A stretch of DNA of 64,000 nt. It comes from M3007 sp031425035. GTDB taxonomy: Bacteria > Bacteroidota > Bacteroidia > Chitinophagales > Saprospiraceae. The notes beneath the pieces are model-generated. The model was not told where the DNA came from. It searched no databases and saw only the letters and a program-made list of their open reading frames with translations. Location of the stretch: positions 1-64,000 of the forward strand of contig JANPIN010000070.1 in assembly GCA_031425035.1 (NCBI GenBank), written 5' to 3'. Both the position numbers and the translations under genes were made by a program. Numbering within the stretch: position 1 is the first letter of the stretch; every line of letters begins with the position of its first letter. Below are positions 9,430 to 18,532 of this stretch, piece by piece.

Positions 9430-9437
9430 CAAAGATG
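9430..9437 (-). promoter_or_regulatory. -7 element of tadA (possible leaderless start)
   Basis: CATCTTTG on the minus strand, one mismatch from TAnnTTTG. Its 3' end lies 5 bases before the tadA ATG, so transcription would begin at or next to the start codon. Confidence 0.5.
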
Positions 9438-9530
9438 CTACGAAGATTTCAAAGGGACGCAATTTGAAAATCCACTACTTTCGCCGGGCAATTAATTCAT
9501 TCTCCAGCACTTAAATCGCTTTCCGCACGT

Positions 9531-10175
9531 ATGAAAACCAACAGCCTGCTTACCTACCTGCTTTATGCGCTGCTCGCCGCGCTGATTTTCATCGCCTCCT
9601 ACAAGGCCTGTCAGATGAAAAAAGAAAAAGCCGAAAAAATCCAGGAAGAAGCCGAGTTGCAAAAAACCCTGCGCGATATGGGCTATGCCACCGACACTAC
9701 TGCTTCCAGCACCTATGCCGCAGGAACGGAGGATTACACGTCGGCCAAACCCGATGCCAATGGCATCGTCGATGCGCCAAGCAGCAGCACGACGACAAAA
9801 CCGACGACCACCACGACGACGAAACCTACTACAACTACCAAAACGGTCACGGCGCCCACCACGGTCCCGACAACTGCCACGGCTACGAAAACCACCAGTA
9901 CCACGGGTACCGGCCTGACCGCCAAAAGCGGCGTGAGCCAGGTGAAAGGTCCGGGTACGGGTAAATATTCGGTACGCGCCGGGACTTTCAGTTCCAAAGA
10001 ACGCGCGCGCAGCCAACTGGAAACCGTGATCAAACTGGGTTACCAGACCGCCGAAGTAAGCCCCACCAAAAATGGCTACTGGACGGTGCTGATCCTGCGG
10101 ACCAATGACCGCGCAAAGGGCGCCAAAATGGTGGACCAACTGGTGTCCAAAGGCGTTGATGCCGCTTTGTTTTAA
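9531..10175 (+). CDS. membrane-anchored SPOR-domain protein
   Basis: 214 residues. One N-terminal transmembrane helix (about 6-25) precedes a short charged coiled segment (MKKEKAEKIQEEAELQKTL). A Thr-rich low-complexity linker (about 84-135, repeated TTTKPTTTT) leads to a C-terminal SPOR domain (about 143-214) beginning GKYSVRAGTFSSKERARSQL. SPOR domains bind denuded peptidoglycan glycan strands, usually at division sites, so a periplasmic cell-wall role is expected. The linker DNA is a microsatellite-like ACN repeat and may vary in length between strains. It stands alone, and its 3' end faces an inverted repeat. Confidence 0.88.
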   Translation: MKTNSLLTYLLYALLAALIFIASYKACQMKKEKAEKIQEEAELQKTLRDMGYATDTTASSTYAAGTEDYTSAKPDANGIVDAPSSSTTTKPTTTTTTKPTTTTKTVTAPTTVPTTATATKTTSTTGTGLTAKSGVSQVKGPGTGKYSVRAGTFSSKERARSQLETVIKLGYQTAEVSPTKNGYWTVLILRTNDRAKGAKMVDQLVSKGVDAALF

Positions 10176-10242
10176 GCTAAATTCCGGCTTTGCTTTTCAG
10201 CCCGGCTTACTATGCCCGGCAAAAAGCCAGTATTTAACACGC

Positions 10243-10325
10243 TGTCATCCTGAACGCAGTGAAGGACCCGAAGGGTTTAAATTTTGCTACCGCACCTCGG
10301 GTCCTTCACTGCGCTCAGGATGACA
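10243..10325. repeat. inverted repeat with 28-bp arms between convergent genes
   Basis: Arms 10243-10270 and 10298-10325 are reverse complements with one mismatch, separated by 27 bases. Each arm carries the widespread TGTCATCCTGA...AGTGAAGGACC sequence. It lies between the convergent SPOR and AMP nucleosidase genes and could form a stable stem in either transcript, acting as a bidirectional terminator or stabiliser, or be a REP-like mobile repeat. Confidence 0.9.
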
Positions 10326-10337
10326 AAGCGAGCGGCC

Positions 10338-11189
10338 CTAAAACCGCAAATGCTTCACCGTCAAGCCGTGGTTCATCAGCTTCTTGAGGGAATCCACCCC
10401 GGCCCGCAGGTGAGTGTCAGCGAAGTTGGTTGTCACCTGTCGATCACTCATTTCGGTTTTTATGCCTTCCGCCGTCATCGGCATATCACTCACCAGCAGC
10501 AGGGCGCCGGCTGGCATTTGATTCTTGAAAGCCGCCACGAAAATGGTAGCCGTTTCCATATCGATGGCAATGCAGCGGAAATCACGCAGCCGTTGTTTGA
10601 AATCCTCCCGGTGCTCCCAGACGCGTTTGTTGGTCGTGTACACCACACCGGTCCAATAGTCGAGCTCATATTCACGAATGGTGGTGGAGACCGCTTTTTG
10701 CAGCGCGAAAGCGGGTAAAGCCGGCACTTCCGGGGGCAGATAGTCATTGCTCGTACCTTCGCCGCGCACAGCCGCAATGGGCAGGATCAGATCGCCGACA
10801 TGGTTCTTACCGGTTTTCAAACCGCCGCATTTCCCGAGAAATAGCACCGCTTTAGGATGGATGGCTTCCAGCAGATCGATGACCAGACCGGCATTCGGAC
10901 TGCCGATCCCGAAATTAATGATCGTAATATTATCGGCCGTAGCCGCCTGCATGGGCCGGTCTGCGCCGTACACCGGTACATCGTGCTGATCGGCGAAAGT
11001 GCGTACGTACCCACTGAAATTCACCAGCAGGATGTATTCGCCGAACTTCTCGAGCGACATGCCCGTGTAGCGTGGCAGCCAATCCTTTACAATGCCGGCT
11101 TTTGAGGATTTTTCCCGCTCGAAATTATCCCGGGCCAGCAGGTCCAGGTCAGTCTGCGTAATACGGGGGAGGTTGTCTAAATCTTCCAT
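10338..11189 (-). CDS. amn: AMP nucleosidase (short form)
   Basis: 283 residues of the purine phosphorylase/nucleosidase fold, hydrolysing AMP to adenine and ribose 5-phosphate. Visible are the nucleoside-binding segments NFGIGSPNAGLVIDLLEAI (about 92-110), FLGKCGGLK and the active-site segment IDMETATIF near residue 217, with SDMPMTAEGIK downstream. The protein corresponds to the catalytic part of longer proteobacterial Amn; this short length is common in Bacteroidota. It lies 29 bases after the GH3-serine hydrolase gene on the same strand and may be cotranscribed, although functional linkage is not obvious. Confidence 0.88.
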   Translation of the reverse strand: MEDLDNLPRITQTDLDLLARDNFEREKSSKAGIVKDWLPRYTGMSLEKFGEYILLVNFSGYVRTFADQHDVPVYGADRPMQAATADNITIINFGIGSPNAGLVIDLLEAIHPKAVLFLGKCGGLKTGKNHVGDLILPIAAVRGEGTSNDYLPPEVPALPAFALQKAVSTTIREYELDYWTGVVYTTNKRVWEHREDFKQRLRDFRCIAIDMETATIFVAAFKNQMPAGALLLVSDMPMTAEGIKTEMSDRQVTTNFADTHLRAGVDSLKKLMNHGLTVKHLRF

Positions 11190-11218
11190 TTAATGTTCTG
11201 GCAAAAGGGTAAAAATGA

Positions 11219-14185
11219 CTATTTCAACGCCCGGTACACAATACTCTGCAACCGCGGCCGGTAGTCGCCGTCAATCAGTTTGTTGTTTTCCATCGTCGGG
11301 TAGGTCCGGTTGGACAGGAAAATAAAAATCAGGTTTTTATCAGGATCCGCCCAGACGCCAATGCCGGTGAAACCCAGGTGGCCGAACGTACGCGGACCGG
11401 CAAGCGCACTCATATTCATCGTTTGCTTCGGATCGGATTCGCGCATATCGAAACCAATGCCGCGCCGCGAACTGCCCGGATAACGCGTCGTAAAACGCTG
11501 CACCGTTTTGGGTTGTATATACTGCTTACCCGCGTACTGGCCCTGGTTCAACAGCATCTGAAAAATTCGCGCCAGGTCGTTGGCCGTGCCGAACAGGCCC
11601 GCATGACCACTCACGCCGCCCAGCATCGCCGCGCCCATATCGTGGACATAGCCTTGCAGGCGCTGGTGCCGGTAATATGCGTCTTCTTCGGTGGGCACGC
11701 AGCGTTGCGTCCAGCCCCGCTGCCAGGGATTGAAGGTCGCCGACAGGCCCAGCGGCTGGTAAAAATTCTGGTCGGCAAAGTCATTTACCCCCAGGCCGCT
11801 TACGTTGCGAATGGCCCGCGAAGTCAGGATCAGCCCCAGATCGGAATATTTATAATTTTTGTTTTCCCGCAGCGGCGAACGGAAAATCGTCTGCCAGACC
11901 GTGTCCACCCAGTCGTTACGCAGGTAAAAGTTGGCCGCCACCGGCACCGAAAAATTCGTAGTGGGAGCGGGGCGATAAATGCTGGGATCGGGCAGACTAT
12001 TATCCAAAGTCCGGGTGTAAAACGGGATCCAGGCCTGCAAACCCGCCTGGTGGATCAACATTTCTACCACTTTCAGGTCTTTTTTGTTGCTATTGCGCAG
12101 TTCCGGGATGTAGCGGCTCATGGCCGAGTCCACGTTCAGCAGCCCCATATCCACCAGTTTCATAGTGGAAATAGTCGATGCGCCGACCTTGGTCACCGAA
12201 GCCAGATCGTAGAGATTTTCGAGGGTCACCGGATGGGTGGGCTCATAGGTCTGGTACCCGTAGGCCTGATGCCACACCACCTGGTTGTCTTTCGCCACCA
12301 GCACCTGGCAGCCCGGCGCGGCCCCGGACGCGATCATTTCCCGGATTATATTTTCCATCAAAGCCAGCGTATCGCTGTTCATGCCTACGGCTTCGGGCAA
12401 AGTGTAACCAAGCCGTTTCTGGGGAAAAACCTTCGTAATGCCCTGTCCGTATTTGGCTTTCGGCGAAGAGGTGACCGGCAATTTCCCATGTATGTCGCTC
12501 GCGCCGAACAGGGCCTGCGCCGCCGCCTGCTGCACCATCGGATCTTCGGTAAAAGCTTCCAGCAGGATCGGGCAGTCATCGAAAAAGCGTAAGCTGTATG
12601 GGTTGCCGAACATGGTCAGGGCCACCGTGGCCAAGGGCTGCAACCGACCGATCAGCAGTCGCTGGGGATTCGTGACCCCAAAACTGTCCACGGCTTTCGT
12701 GCGCGTACCATGGATGCTCACCAGCACGACGTCGAACTGGCGCAGGGTATCCAGCAGCCGGGCCGACTGCGCCGAATCAATGTTTTTACCCGCGTTGAAA
12801 TGGCTGATCTGCGCGTATCGTCCGCAGGCCGTCTGGAACTCCGTGCGGGTGGTATCCCCCAGGGCCAGCGAAGCAAAACGGGTGGTTGCTAAGTCCGGGA
12901 AACCCACGCGGCCGGGTACGTCGCGCACCAGCGTCAGGGCATTTTCTATCAATTTACGTTTGATCAGCAGGGAAGACGGCGCCTTAAGATCCGTACCGAT
13001 GTTGGTTATTTGCACCCGTTGCGGAACGGTCAGCCCGAGGCGATATTTGGCCCGCAGCACCCGTTTGACACTGCTGTATAACTGGGTGCGATCCAGCAGA
13101 CCGCTATCGAGCGCCACATGGATGGCCAGCATGGACGCCGCGAAATCAGCCGGGAGCAGCACGATGTCGTTACCGGCCCGCAGCGCTTCCACGTCGGCTT
13201 CGCCGGGACCGAAGTACTTGGTGACGCCCTTCATTTCCATGGCGTCGGTGAAGATCAGTCCCTCGAAACCGATCTCGTTGCGCAGTACGCCCTGAATGGC
13301 CGGCTGGCTCAGCGTGGTGGGCCGGTTGGTGCGGTTATCCAGCGCCGGCACGTTGAGGTGGGCCACCATCATGGAGCCAATACCGTGTTGCGACAGTACG
13401 CGGAAAGGGAACAGCTCCAGACTGTCCAGCCGGGTGCGGTTGAAATTCAGCACCGGCAGGTCGAGGTGGGAATCGGTTTGGGTATCGCCGTGGCCGGGGA
13501 AGTGTTTGGCGCAGGCCAGCACCCGCCCGTCCTGCAGGCCCATCATGTACTGGAAACATTTAGCGCTGACGTTGTAGCGATCCTCGCCGAAAGAGCGCTC
13601 ATTGATAACCGGGTTGCCGGAGTTGTTATTCACGTCCGCATCGGGCGAAAAGCTGACGTGCACGCCCAGCCGGCGGCATTCGCGGGCCATTTCCTGCCCG
13701 AAATCATAGATCAGCTTATTGTCCTGAATAGCGCCCAGCATGATTTGTTTTGGGAAGGAAATGGTGGTTTCCCGCATGCGCATACCCAGTCCCCACTCGG
13801 CGTCCATACCGATCATCAGCGGCAGGGTGTCGCTGAGCGCCTGGTAGCGGTTGGTGAGCGAGGCCTGCTTCTCCGGTGTGCCCTGGAAAAAACAGAGTCC
13901 GCCGGGATGGTAGCGGCGGATCAGGTGCTCCACATTGGCTTCGTAGGCCGAATCCTGGTCGGAGGCAGCGCGCAGCATGAAGAGCTGGCCGAAACGCGCG
14001 TCGTCGGAGAGGTTGTTGAAGACCGAATCCACCCAGGCCGCCTCGCGCTGATCGAGGGGATGGCCGAAGTTATAGAAGTGATTGTCATTGGCCGAGAGCA
14101 ACATGGCGCCCAGCAGTAACGCTACTCCGACGCGAAAGACAGCCGTTTGGCCGCTGCGCAGGAGACTTTTCCTGATAAGTAACAT
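11219..14185 (-). CDS. GH3 beta-N-acetylglucosaminidase fused to a serine beta-lactamase-fold hydrolase
   Basis: 988 residues. An N-terminal hydrophobic segment (15-33) acts as a signal peptide or anchor. A GH3 catalytic domain (about 50-390) has the NagZ-type signature KHFPGHGDT, with the His/Asp catalytic pair, and FTDAMEMKGV containing the nucleophile Asp. A GH3 C-terminal-like domain follows (about 400-590). Then comes a beta-lactamase/penicillin-binding-like domain (about 610-980) with the Ser-x-x-Lys motif SVTK (~664) and a YSD triad element. The likely role is cutting N-acetylglucosaminyl linkages and peptide or ester bonds in peptidoglycan fragments in the periplasm. A TTTCTTTG element sits 5 bases before the ATG. 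Confidence 0.9.
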   Translation of the reverse strand: MLLIRKSLLRSGQTAVFRVGVALLLGAMLLSANDNHFYNFGHPLDQREAAWVDSVFNNLSDDARFGQLFMLRAASDQDSAYEANVEHLIRRYHPGGLCFFQGTPEKQASLTNRYQALSDTLPLMIGMDAEWGLGMRMRETTISFPKQIMLGAIQDNKLIYDFGQEMARECRRLGVHVSFSPDADVNNNSGNPVINERSFGEDRYNVSAKCFQYMMGLQDGRVLACAKHFPGHGDTQTDSHLDLPVLNFNRTRLDSLELFPFRVLSQHGIGSMMVAHLNVPALDNRTNRPTTLSQPAIQGVLRNEIGFEGLIFTDAMEMKGVTKYFGPGEADVEALRAGNDIVLLPADFAASMLAIHVALDSGLLDRTQLYSSVKRVLRAKYRLGLTVPQRVQITNIGTDLKAPSSLLIKRKLIENALTLVRDVPGRVGFPDLATTRFASLALGDTTRTEFQTACGRYAQISHFNAGKNIDSAQSARLLDTLRQFDVVLVSIHGTRTKAVDSFGVTNPQRLLIGRLQPLATVALTMFGNPYSLRFFDDCPILLEAFTEDPMVQQAAAQALFGASDIHGKLPVTSSPKAKYGQGITKVFPQKRLGYTLPEAVGMNSDTLALMENIIREMIASGAAPGCQVLVAKDNQVVWHQAYGYQTYEPTHPVTLENLYDLASVTKVGASTISTMKLVDMGLLNVDSAMSRYIPELRNSNKKDLKVVEMLIHQAGLQAWIPFYTRTLDNSLPDPSIYRPAPTTNFSVPVAANFYLRNDWVDTVWQTIFRSPLRENKNYKYSDLGLILTSRAIRNVSGLGVNDFADQNFYQPLGLSATFNPWQRGWTQRCVPTEEDAYYRHQRLQGYVHDMGAAMLGGVSGHAGLFGTANDLARIFQMLLNQGQYAGKQYIQPKTVQRFTTRYPGSSRRGIGFDMRESDPKQTMNMSALAGPRTFGHLGFTGIGVWADPDKNLIFIFLSNRTYPTMENNKLIDGDYRPRLQSIVYRALK

Positions 14186-14190
14186 GGAGG

Positions 14191-14198
14191 CAAAGAAA
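14191..14198 (-). promoter_or_regulatory. -7-like element of the GH3 fusion gene
   Basis: TTTCTTTG on the minus strand, one mismatch from TAnnTTTG, 5 bases upstream of the start codon. It would give a leaderless or near-leaderless transcript. Confidence 0.4.
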
Positions 14199-14310
14199 AG
14201 GAATTTGGATGGTTTGTGGGGGTGGAAATTGCGGCGGGTACCCGGGAGTGCGGATTAGTTATTTCTCTTAGTTAATTACTGGTTTGTAGTTGGTTCACTT
14301 GGTGTTTATC

Positions 14311-14396
14311 GAGCTGCGCCCTTGTCTCCCCCGGCCTAAAAGGCCACCTGCTCCAAAGGGGGTGGCCGCAGGCCGGGGGAGGTAAGCGCGCAGCTC
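14311..14396. repeat. inverted repeat with CCCCCGGCC arms
   Basis: Arms 14311-14337 and 14370-14396 match in 24 of 27 positions as reverse complements, with a GC-rich 32-base loop that contains a further GGCCACC/GGTGGCC pairing. It lies in the 447-base non-coding gap between the divergent GH3 and phospholipase D-like genes. Apart from this repeat and one -7 element, nothing else is visible in that gap. Confidence 0.85.
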
Positions 14397-14512
14397 CCAA
14401 CTACTATTCTTACATGTATTAATTACGCTGGTCTACGACGCCTCTTGAAAGCGCTACACATCGTATATACGTGACTAATGAAGCGCCAGGGGGTTTATAT
14501 TTCCTGCTAACT

Positions 14513-14520
14513 TAACTTTG
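14513..14520 (+). promoter_or_regulatory. -7 element upstream of the phospholipase D-like gene
   Basis: TAACTTTG, a perfect match to TAnnTTTG, 113 bases before the chosen ATG at 14633. It predicts a leader of about 105 nucleotides. Confidence 0.5.
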
Positions 14521-14632
14521 GCACAGTTGTTTACAGCCGGTAAACTACCCCTCCATCCAATTTCCTCACGTTCACCACTGGTTGTTACCCAGCCAGGTTC
14601 GCCATCCAGTTTTGTCTACTATTACGCCGCAC

Positions 14633-15961
14633 ATGTTGAAATACCTACTGATCGTCCTGACCTGCTGCTTTTTTAGCGCTACTACCCTCTCCGGCCAACA
14701 TATTTACCGCATTCTGAACGAAGAACGGGAAGCCCTGCAATGCCGTATCGACCTCATGCACCAGGCCAAGTCGGAAATACTGCTCTCCACGTTCATCATC
14801 AAAAATGACCTCATCGGCCGTACGGTGCTGCAACTGCTGATCGACGCGGCCAAACGCGGTGTAAAAGTCAAAGTCATCGTCGATGATCTGGGCAACCGGC
14901 TGCCCACCGACTTGCTGGCTTACCTGGCCGAACAAGGCGTGGAAAACCGGGTGTTCAATATTAAAAGCATCGCCCATTTCCGCACCATGGTGGATCGTAT
15001 GCACGGCAAAATGCTGATCACCGAAGGCAAACAATTCATCATCGGCGGACGTAACCTGAAAGAGGAATATTTCAACCTGGATTCGGTCAGTAATTTCCTT
15101 GACCGCGAAGTGTATGTACGCGATACGGGCGCGGTCAATACGGCCAGGAACCACTTCTTCGATATGTGGAACTATCCCAAAATAACCGGTAAAAAGAGTG
15201 TAAAACTGACCGATGAAGACCGGACCTACTGGCGCAAAGCCTTGCAGGAAGCGCCGGCCAAATTGCAGCAGCGTTTACGTATTTCGATGAATGGCCAACG
15301 TGACTGGCAGAAAGGTGTGGTCTCCGCGAAACAGCCCGTGCAGTTCATTCATGATAATTTCTACGAAAGAAAGGGCAAAAAAACCGTACGTCGTGCCCGA
15401 AAGGACCACAAATGTACGGAAGCCATGCTGGCGCTGATCTGTAATGCGCAACGGTCGATCGACATTGAAAACGCTTATTTCATCCCGACCCGCAGATGGT
15501 GGCGGGCCTTAAAAGCGGCCAATAAACGCGGGGTGCATATTCGGCTGCTGACCAATTCCAGTTATACCAATGATCTGCCGATCGTGCAATCCGTTTACCA
15601 GCTGAAACGCGGTCGGTTCCGCCGGCATGGTGTCGAAATATGGGAGTTCCACGGCCAGAAAATGCTGCATACCAAAGCTTTCGTCATCGACAGCAGCATT
15701 TCGCTGATCGGCAGTTATAACCTGGAAACAAAATCCCAGAACTTCAATACGGAAGTGGCCGCCTGGGTAAACGATCCGCGCATTGCGGCGCAACACCTGC
15801 AATTAATGGAAAAAAACCTGTCGCGTTCGGTGCAGTTCGGCGGCAAAGCCAAAACGCCCAAAGCCAAGGTGGAGCCGATGACGAAACTACAGGAAAAACG
15901 GCACCGCAAAGCAAATTTCTACCAGCATACGCTGGCGGTGATCGCGCAGGGGTTTATTTAG
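14633..15961 (+). CDS. secreted phospholipase D-superfamily protein (cardiolipin synthase-like)
   Basis: 442 residues from ATG 14633. This start gives a clean signal peptide (MLKYLLIVLTCCFFSATTLSG), whereas the in-frame TTG at 14582 would not. Two HKD half-sites are visible. The first, HGKMLITE (~123), has Glu in place of the usual Asp; the second, HTKAFVID (~344), is canonical and followed by SLIGSYN. The two-site plan fits a phosphatidyl transferase/phospholipase such as cardiolipin synthase, but secretion and the atypical first site leave nuclease or lipase activity possible. It has no operon partners. Confidence 0.85.
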   Translation: MLKYLLIVLTCCFFSATTLSGQHIYRILNEEREALQCRIDLMHQAKSEILLSTFIIKNDLIGRTVLQLLIDAAKRGVKVKVIVDDLGNRLPTDLLAYLAEQGVENRVFNIKSIAHFRTMVDRMHGKMLITEGKQFIIGGRNLKEEYFNLDSVSNFLDREVYVRDTGAVNTARNHFFDMWNYPKITGKKSVKLTDEDRTYWRKALQEAPAKLQQRLRISMNGQRDWQKGVVSAKQPVQFIHDNFYERKGKKTVRRARKDHKCTEAMLALICNAQRSIDIENAYFIPTRRWWRALKAANKRGVHIRLLTNSSYTNDLPIVQSVYQLKRGRFRRHGVEIWEFHGQKMLHTKAFVIDSSISLIGSYNLETKSQNFNTEVAAWVNDPRIAAQHLQLMEKNLSRSVQFGGKAKTPKAKVEPMTKLQEKRHRKANFYQHTLAVIAQGFI

Positions 15962-16010
15962 GGAGGAGGCAGGGGACAGGGGGCAGGTGACAGGGGTTAG
16001 GGGGCAGGCG
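15961..16010 (+). repeat. G-rich GGCAGG/GACAGG repeat (copy 1)
   Basis: A run of GGCAGG, GACAGG and GGTGACAGG units directly after the phospholipase D-like stop codon. Related tracts occur at 34847-34890 and 50601-50658, also at gene 3' ends. The G runs could form quadruplexes. Confidence 0.8.
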
Positions 16011-16971
16011 AAAGGGTACGGTGGAATTCGATGCATAGCCAGTTGCCGCGCTGGGTTTGTTTTTTCTTTTCAAAACCATTGGCGACGGCGGTTTCGGTGA
16101 TGATCGCATCGTCCTGCTCCAGAATGCCGCTGATCAGCAGCCAGCCACCCGGGCGGAGGAGTTCGGCCAGGCGCGGCAGGGAGTCCAGGATCACATTGCG
16201 GTTGATATTAGCCAGAATACCGTCGAAGTCGCGGCCCTGCACGTCGGAGAGGATACCGGCGCGGGCAACCACATGGTCGACCTGATTGATGCGGGAGTTT
16301 TCCACGGTGTTGCGGTACGATTCTTCCTCAATATCCACCGCTTCTATTTCCAGGGCGCTGAGTTTGGCGGCCATAATCGCCAGAATACCCGTGCCGCAAC
16401 CGTAGTCCAGCAGATGCGCACCGGCTATCGGCAAATGCTCCATCGCCGCCAGACACTGCCAGGTGGTTTCGTGATGCCCGGAGCCGAACGCCATTTTCGG
16501 ATTGATGACCAGTTCATAGTGTACTCCCGGGATCGGATCGTGGAAATCCGCACGCACCGCACAGAAATCGTTCACCACGACCGGATGGAAGTTGCTTTCC
16601 CAGATCTCATTCCAGTTCTGGCCCGGCAAAAAGGTTTTTTCCCAGCTAAAAGTAAACTGTTCGGCCAGCTCCCCGAGCACCCGTTCGGCTTCCACGGCGT
16701 CCGCGGCGGCGGGCAAATAAGCCAGCAGACCCGTTTCGTTCTCTTCAAAAGTATCGAAGGGGGCATCCGTTAAATAAGCCAGCAGTATTTCAGCGGTTTC
16801 GGAATCAGTGCGGAGGTCGTAAAGCCAGTAGTCCAAAGCGGGGAGATGAAAGTTTTTCAAAAAATGCGCCGGCCGCGAACAGGCAGCCGACGCCGATTGT
16901 ACCGTAGATTGTTTATAATCAACAAAGTGGTTGGCATGCAGCCCGGATCTAAATTGCTGACGGCCAGCCAC
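15997..16971 (-). CDS. prmA: ribosomal protein L11 methyltransferase
   Basis: A Rossmann-fold SAM-dependent enzyme that trimethylates ribosomal protein L11. The SAM site LLDYGCGTGILAIMAAKLSA, the acidic loop AVDIEEES and the catalytic/anchor segment DGILANINRNVI are all visible, as is the PrmA-type MAFGSGHHETT substrate-site motif. The annotated frame gives 324 residues, about 45 longer than expected. Homology-like sequence begins only at LDYWLYDLRTDSETAEILLA, so the true start is probably the TTG at 16836 (279 residues). The N-terminal extension from 16971 looks like unselected sequence. Confidence 0.93.
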   Translation of the reverse strand: MAGRQQFRSGLHANHFVDYKQSTVQSASAACSRPAHFLKNFHLPALDYWLYDLRTDSETAEILLAYLTDAPFDTFEENETGLLAYLPAAADAVEAERVLGELAEQFTFSWEKTFLPGQNWNEIWESNFHPVVVNDFCAVRADFHDPIPGVHYELVINPKMAFGSGHHETTWQCLAAMEHLPIAGAHLLDYGCGTGILAIMAAKLSALEIEAVDIEEESYRNTVENSRINQVDHVVARAGILSDVQGRDFDGILANINRNVILDSLPRLAELLRPGGWLLISGILEQDDAIITETAVANGFEKKKQTQRGNWLCIEFHRTLSPAP

Positions 16972-17010
16972 TAAACCCGTCTAAACCTCCTAAACCAGTC
17001 TAAACTGATT

Positions 17011-18279
17011 TCAACGCACGATCAGTTTTTCCCGCTCCGGTCCGGTCGAGATCATGCTGATGGGTACGCCCAAATAGTTCTCCAGGTCCTCCAGGTAAAA
17101 CATGATTTCGGCGGGTAGATCCTCGTAGGTCGTAATGCCGTCCAGCGATTGCTGCCAGCCGCCATAGGTTTTGAAAATGGGCGCCACGTCTTTTCCACAC
17201 AGGTCGAACGGTAGGTTACCCTGTTCCTGGCCATCGTAGAAATATTTGGTAGCGGCCTGCACTTCGGCGAAGGTGTTCAGCACATCGATCTTGGTCATGC
17301 AGATTTCAGTGGTACCGGTGAGCATGATCGTGTAGCGCAGTTGCGGCAGATCGATCCAGCCGCAACGGCGGGCGCGGCCGGTGGTAGCGCCAAATTCCTG
17401 GCCTTCTTTGCGCAGTAATTCGCCAATGGCATTATCCTGTTCGGTGGGGAAAGGGCCGCCGCCCACGCGGGTACAGTAGGCCTTGGTAATGCCGATGACC
17501 CGGCCAATGCGCTGCGGCGCGACCCCCAAACCCGTGCATACGCCGGCGGTAATGGTGTTCGACGAGGTCACGTAGGGATAGGTGCCGAAATCAATATCCA
17601 GCATGGCGCCCTGTGCGCCCTCGGCCAGCACGCGTTTACCTTCGCCCAGTGCTTGTTGCAGGTAGTATTCGCAATCGACCATGGGCAGCGTACGCAAAGT
17701 ATCCAGGCTGGCAAACCATTTCGCCTCTTCCGTAGCCAGATCGAAGTCGATGGCCGGATAGATTTTCAGCAGTTCCAGGTGTTTGGCCTTGAGGTTTTCG
17801 TAGTGTTCCCGGAACTGCGGACCGACCACGTCGCCGACGCGCAGCCCGTTGCGGCCGGTTTTATCCATATAGGTCGGCCCGATGCCTTTCAGTGTGGAGC
17901 CGATTTTGGCCGCGCCTTTATGGGCTTCACTGGCCGCATCCAGCCAGCGGTGGGTCGGCAGAATGAGGTGGGCTTTACGGGAAACGAACAGGCGATCCAG
18001 GAAAGCGACCTGGCTTTGGGCCAGTTCTTCCAGTTCCCGCTCGAAGAGAATGGGATCGAGCACCACGCCGTTACCGATCAGATTGAGCAGACCGGGCCGG
18101 AAAATACCGGAGGGCACGGTATGCAGCACGTATTTTTTGCCGTCGAATTTCAGGGTATGTCCGGCATTGGGTCCGCCTTGAAAACGGGCCACAATATCAT
18201 AGTCATTGGCCAGGTAGTCAACAATCTTGCCTTTCCCTTCGTCGCCCCACTGGAGGCCGAGGATGACGTCTATTTTCAT
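17011..18279 (-). CDS. purA: adenylosuccinate synthetase
   Basis: A 422-residue GTP-dependent enzyme that joins IMP and aspartate in AMP synthesis. The N-terminal P-loop-like signature GLQWGDEGKGKIVD (residues 8-21), the IMP-site segment GGPNAGHT (35-42) and GTYPYVTSSNT are intact, and length is normal. It has its own -7 element 86 bases upstream (18365-18372). The prmA gene follows on the same strand without a visible terminator. Confidence 0.97.
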   Translation of the reverse strand: MKIDVILGLQWGDEGKGKIVDYLANDYDIVARFQGGPNAGHTLKFDGKKYVLHTVPSGIFRPGLLNLIGNGVVLDPILFERELEELAQSQVAFLDRLFVSRKAHLILPTHRWLDAASEAHKGAAKIGSTLKGIGPTYMDKTGRNGLRVGDVVGPQFREHYENLKAKHLELLKIYPAIDFDLATEEAKWFASLDTLRTLPMVDCEYYLQQALGEGKRVLAEGAQGAMLDIDFGTYPYVTSSNTITAGVCTGLGVAPQRIGRVIGITKAYCTRVGGGPFPTEQDNAIGELLRKEGQEFGATTGRARRCGWIDLPQLRYTIMLTGTTEICMTKIDVLNTFAEVQAATKYFYDGQEQGNLPFDLCGKDVAPIFKTYGGWQQSLDGITTYEDLPAEIMFYLEDLENYLGVPISMISTGPEREKLIVR

Positions 18280-18364
18280 AAAGAGTTCAGATAGTAATGA
18301 TTGAGCAGTTAGCGCAGGGAGGCCAAATGCGGAATAAATCAGCCGGCATTCCCTGGAAAGCGGG

Positions 18365-18372
18365 CAAAAGTA
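18365..18372 (-). promoter_or_regulatory. -7 element of purA
   Basis: TACTTTTG on the minus strand, a perfect TAnnTTTG match, 85 bases before the purA ATG. Confidence 0.55.
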
Positions 18373-18520
18373 GGAAAAGAACTGTGGTCAAAAGTCAAGT
18401 CAAAAGCTTTAATAGCGTTTAAAAATCAAAGCGCGGGCGGCGGCTTTTGCCGAAAAAACGTTTTTCCGCCCATTACGGCCGCCTGATTGGCCTGATTATC
18501 TGCGAATTGCCAACATTTCC

Positions 18521-18528
18521 TATCTTTG
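18521..18528 (+). promoter_or_regulatory. -7 element giving a probable leaderless mRNA
   Basis: TATCTTTG, a perfect match to TAnnTTTG. Only four bases separate it from the ATG at 18533, so the transcription start should coincide with the start codon. Confidence 0.6.
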
Positions 18529-18532
18529 CGGC

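Noticed and set aside
10105..10323. A small ORF spanning the inverted repeat
   Set aside because: The peptide is the translation of a widely dispersed palindrome and has no independent support.
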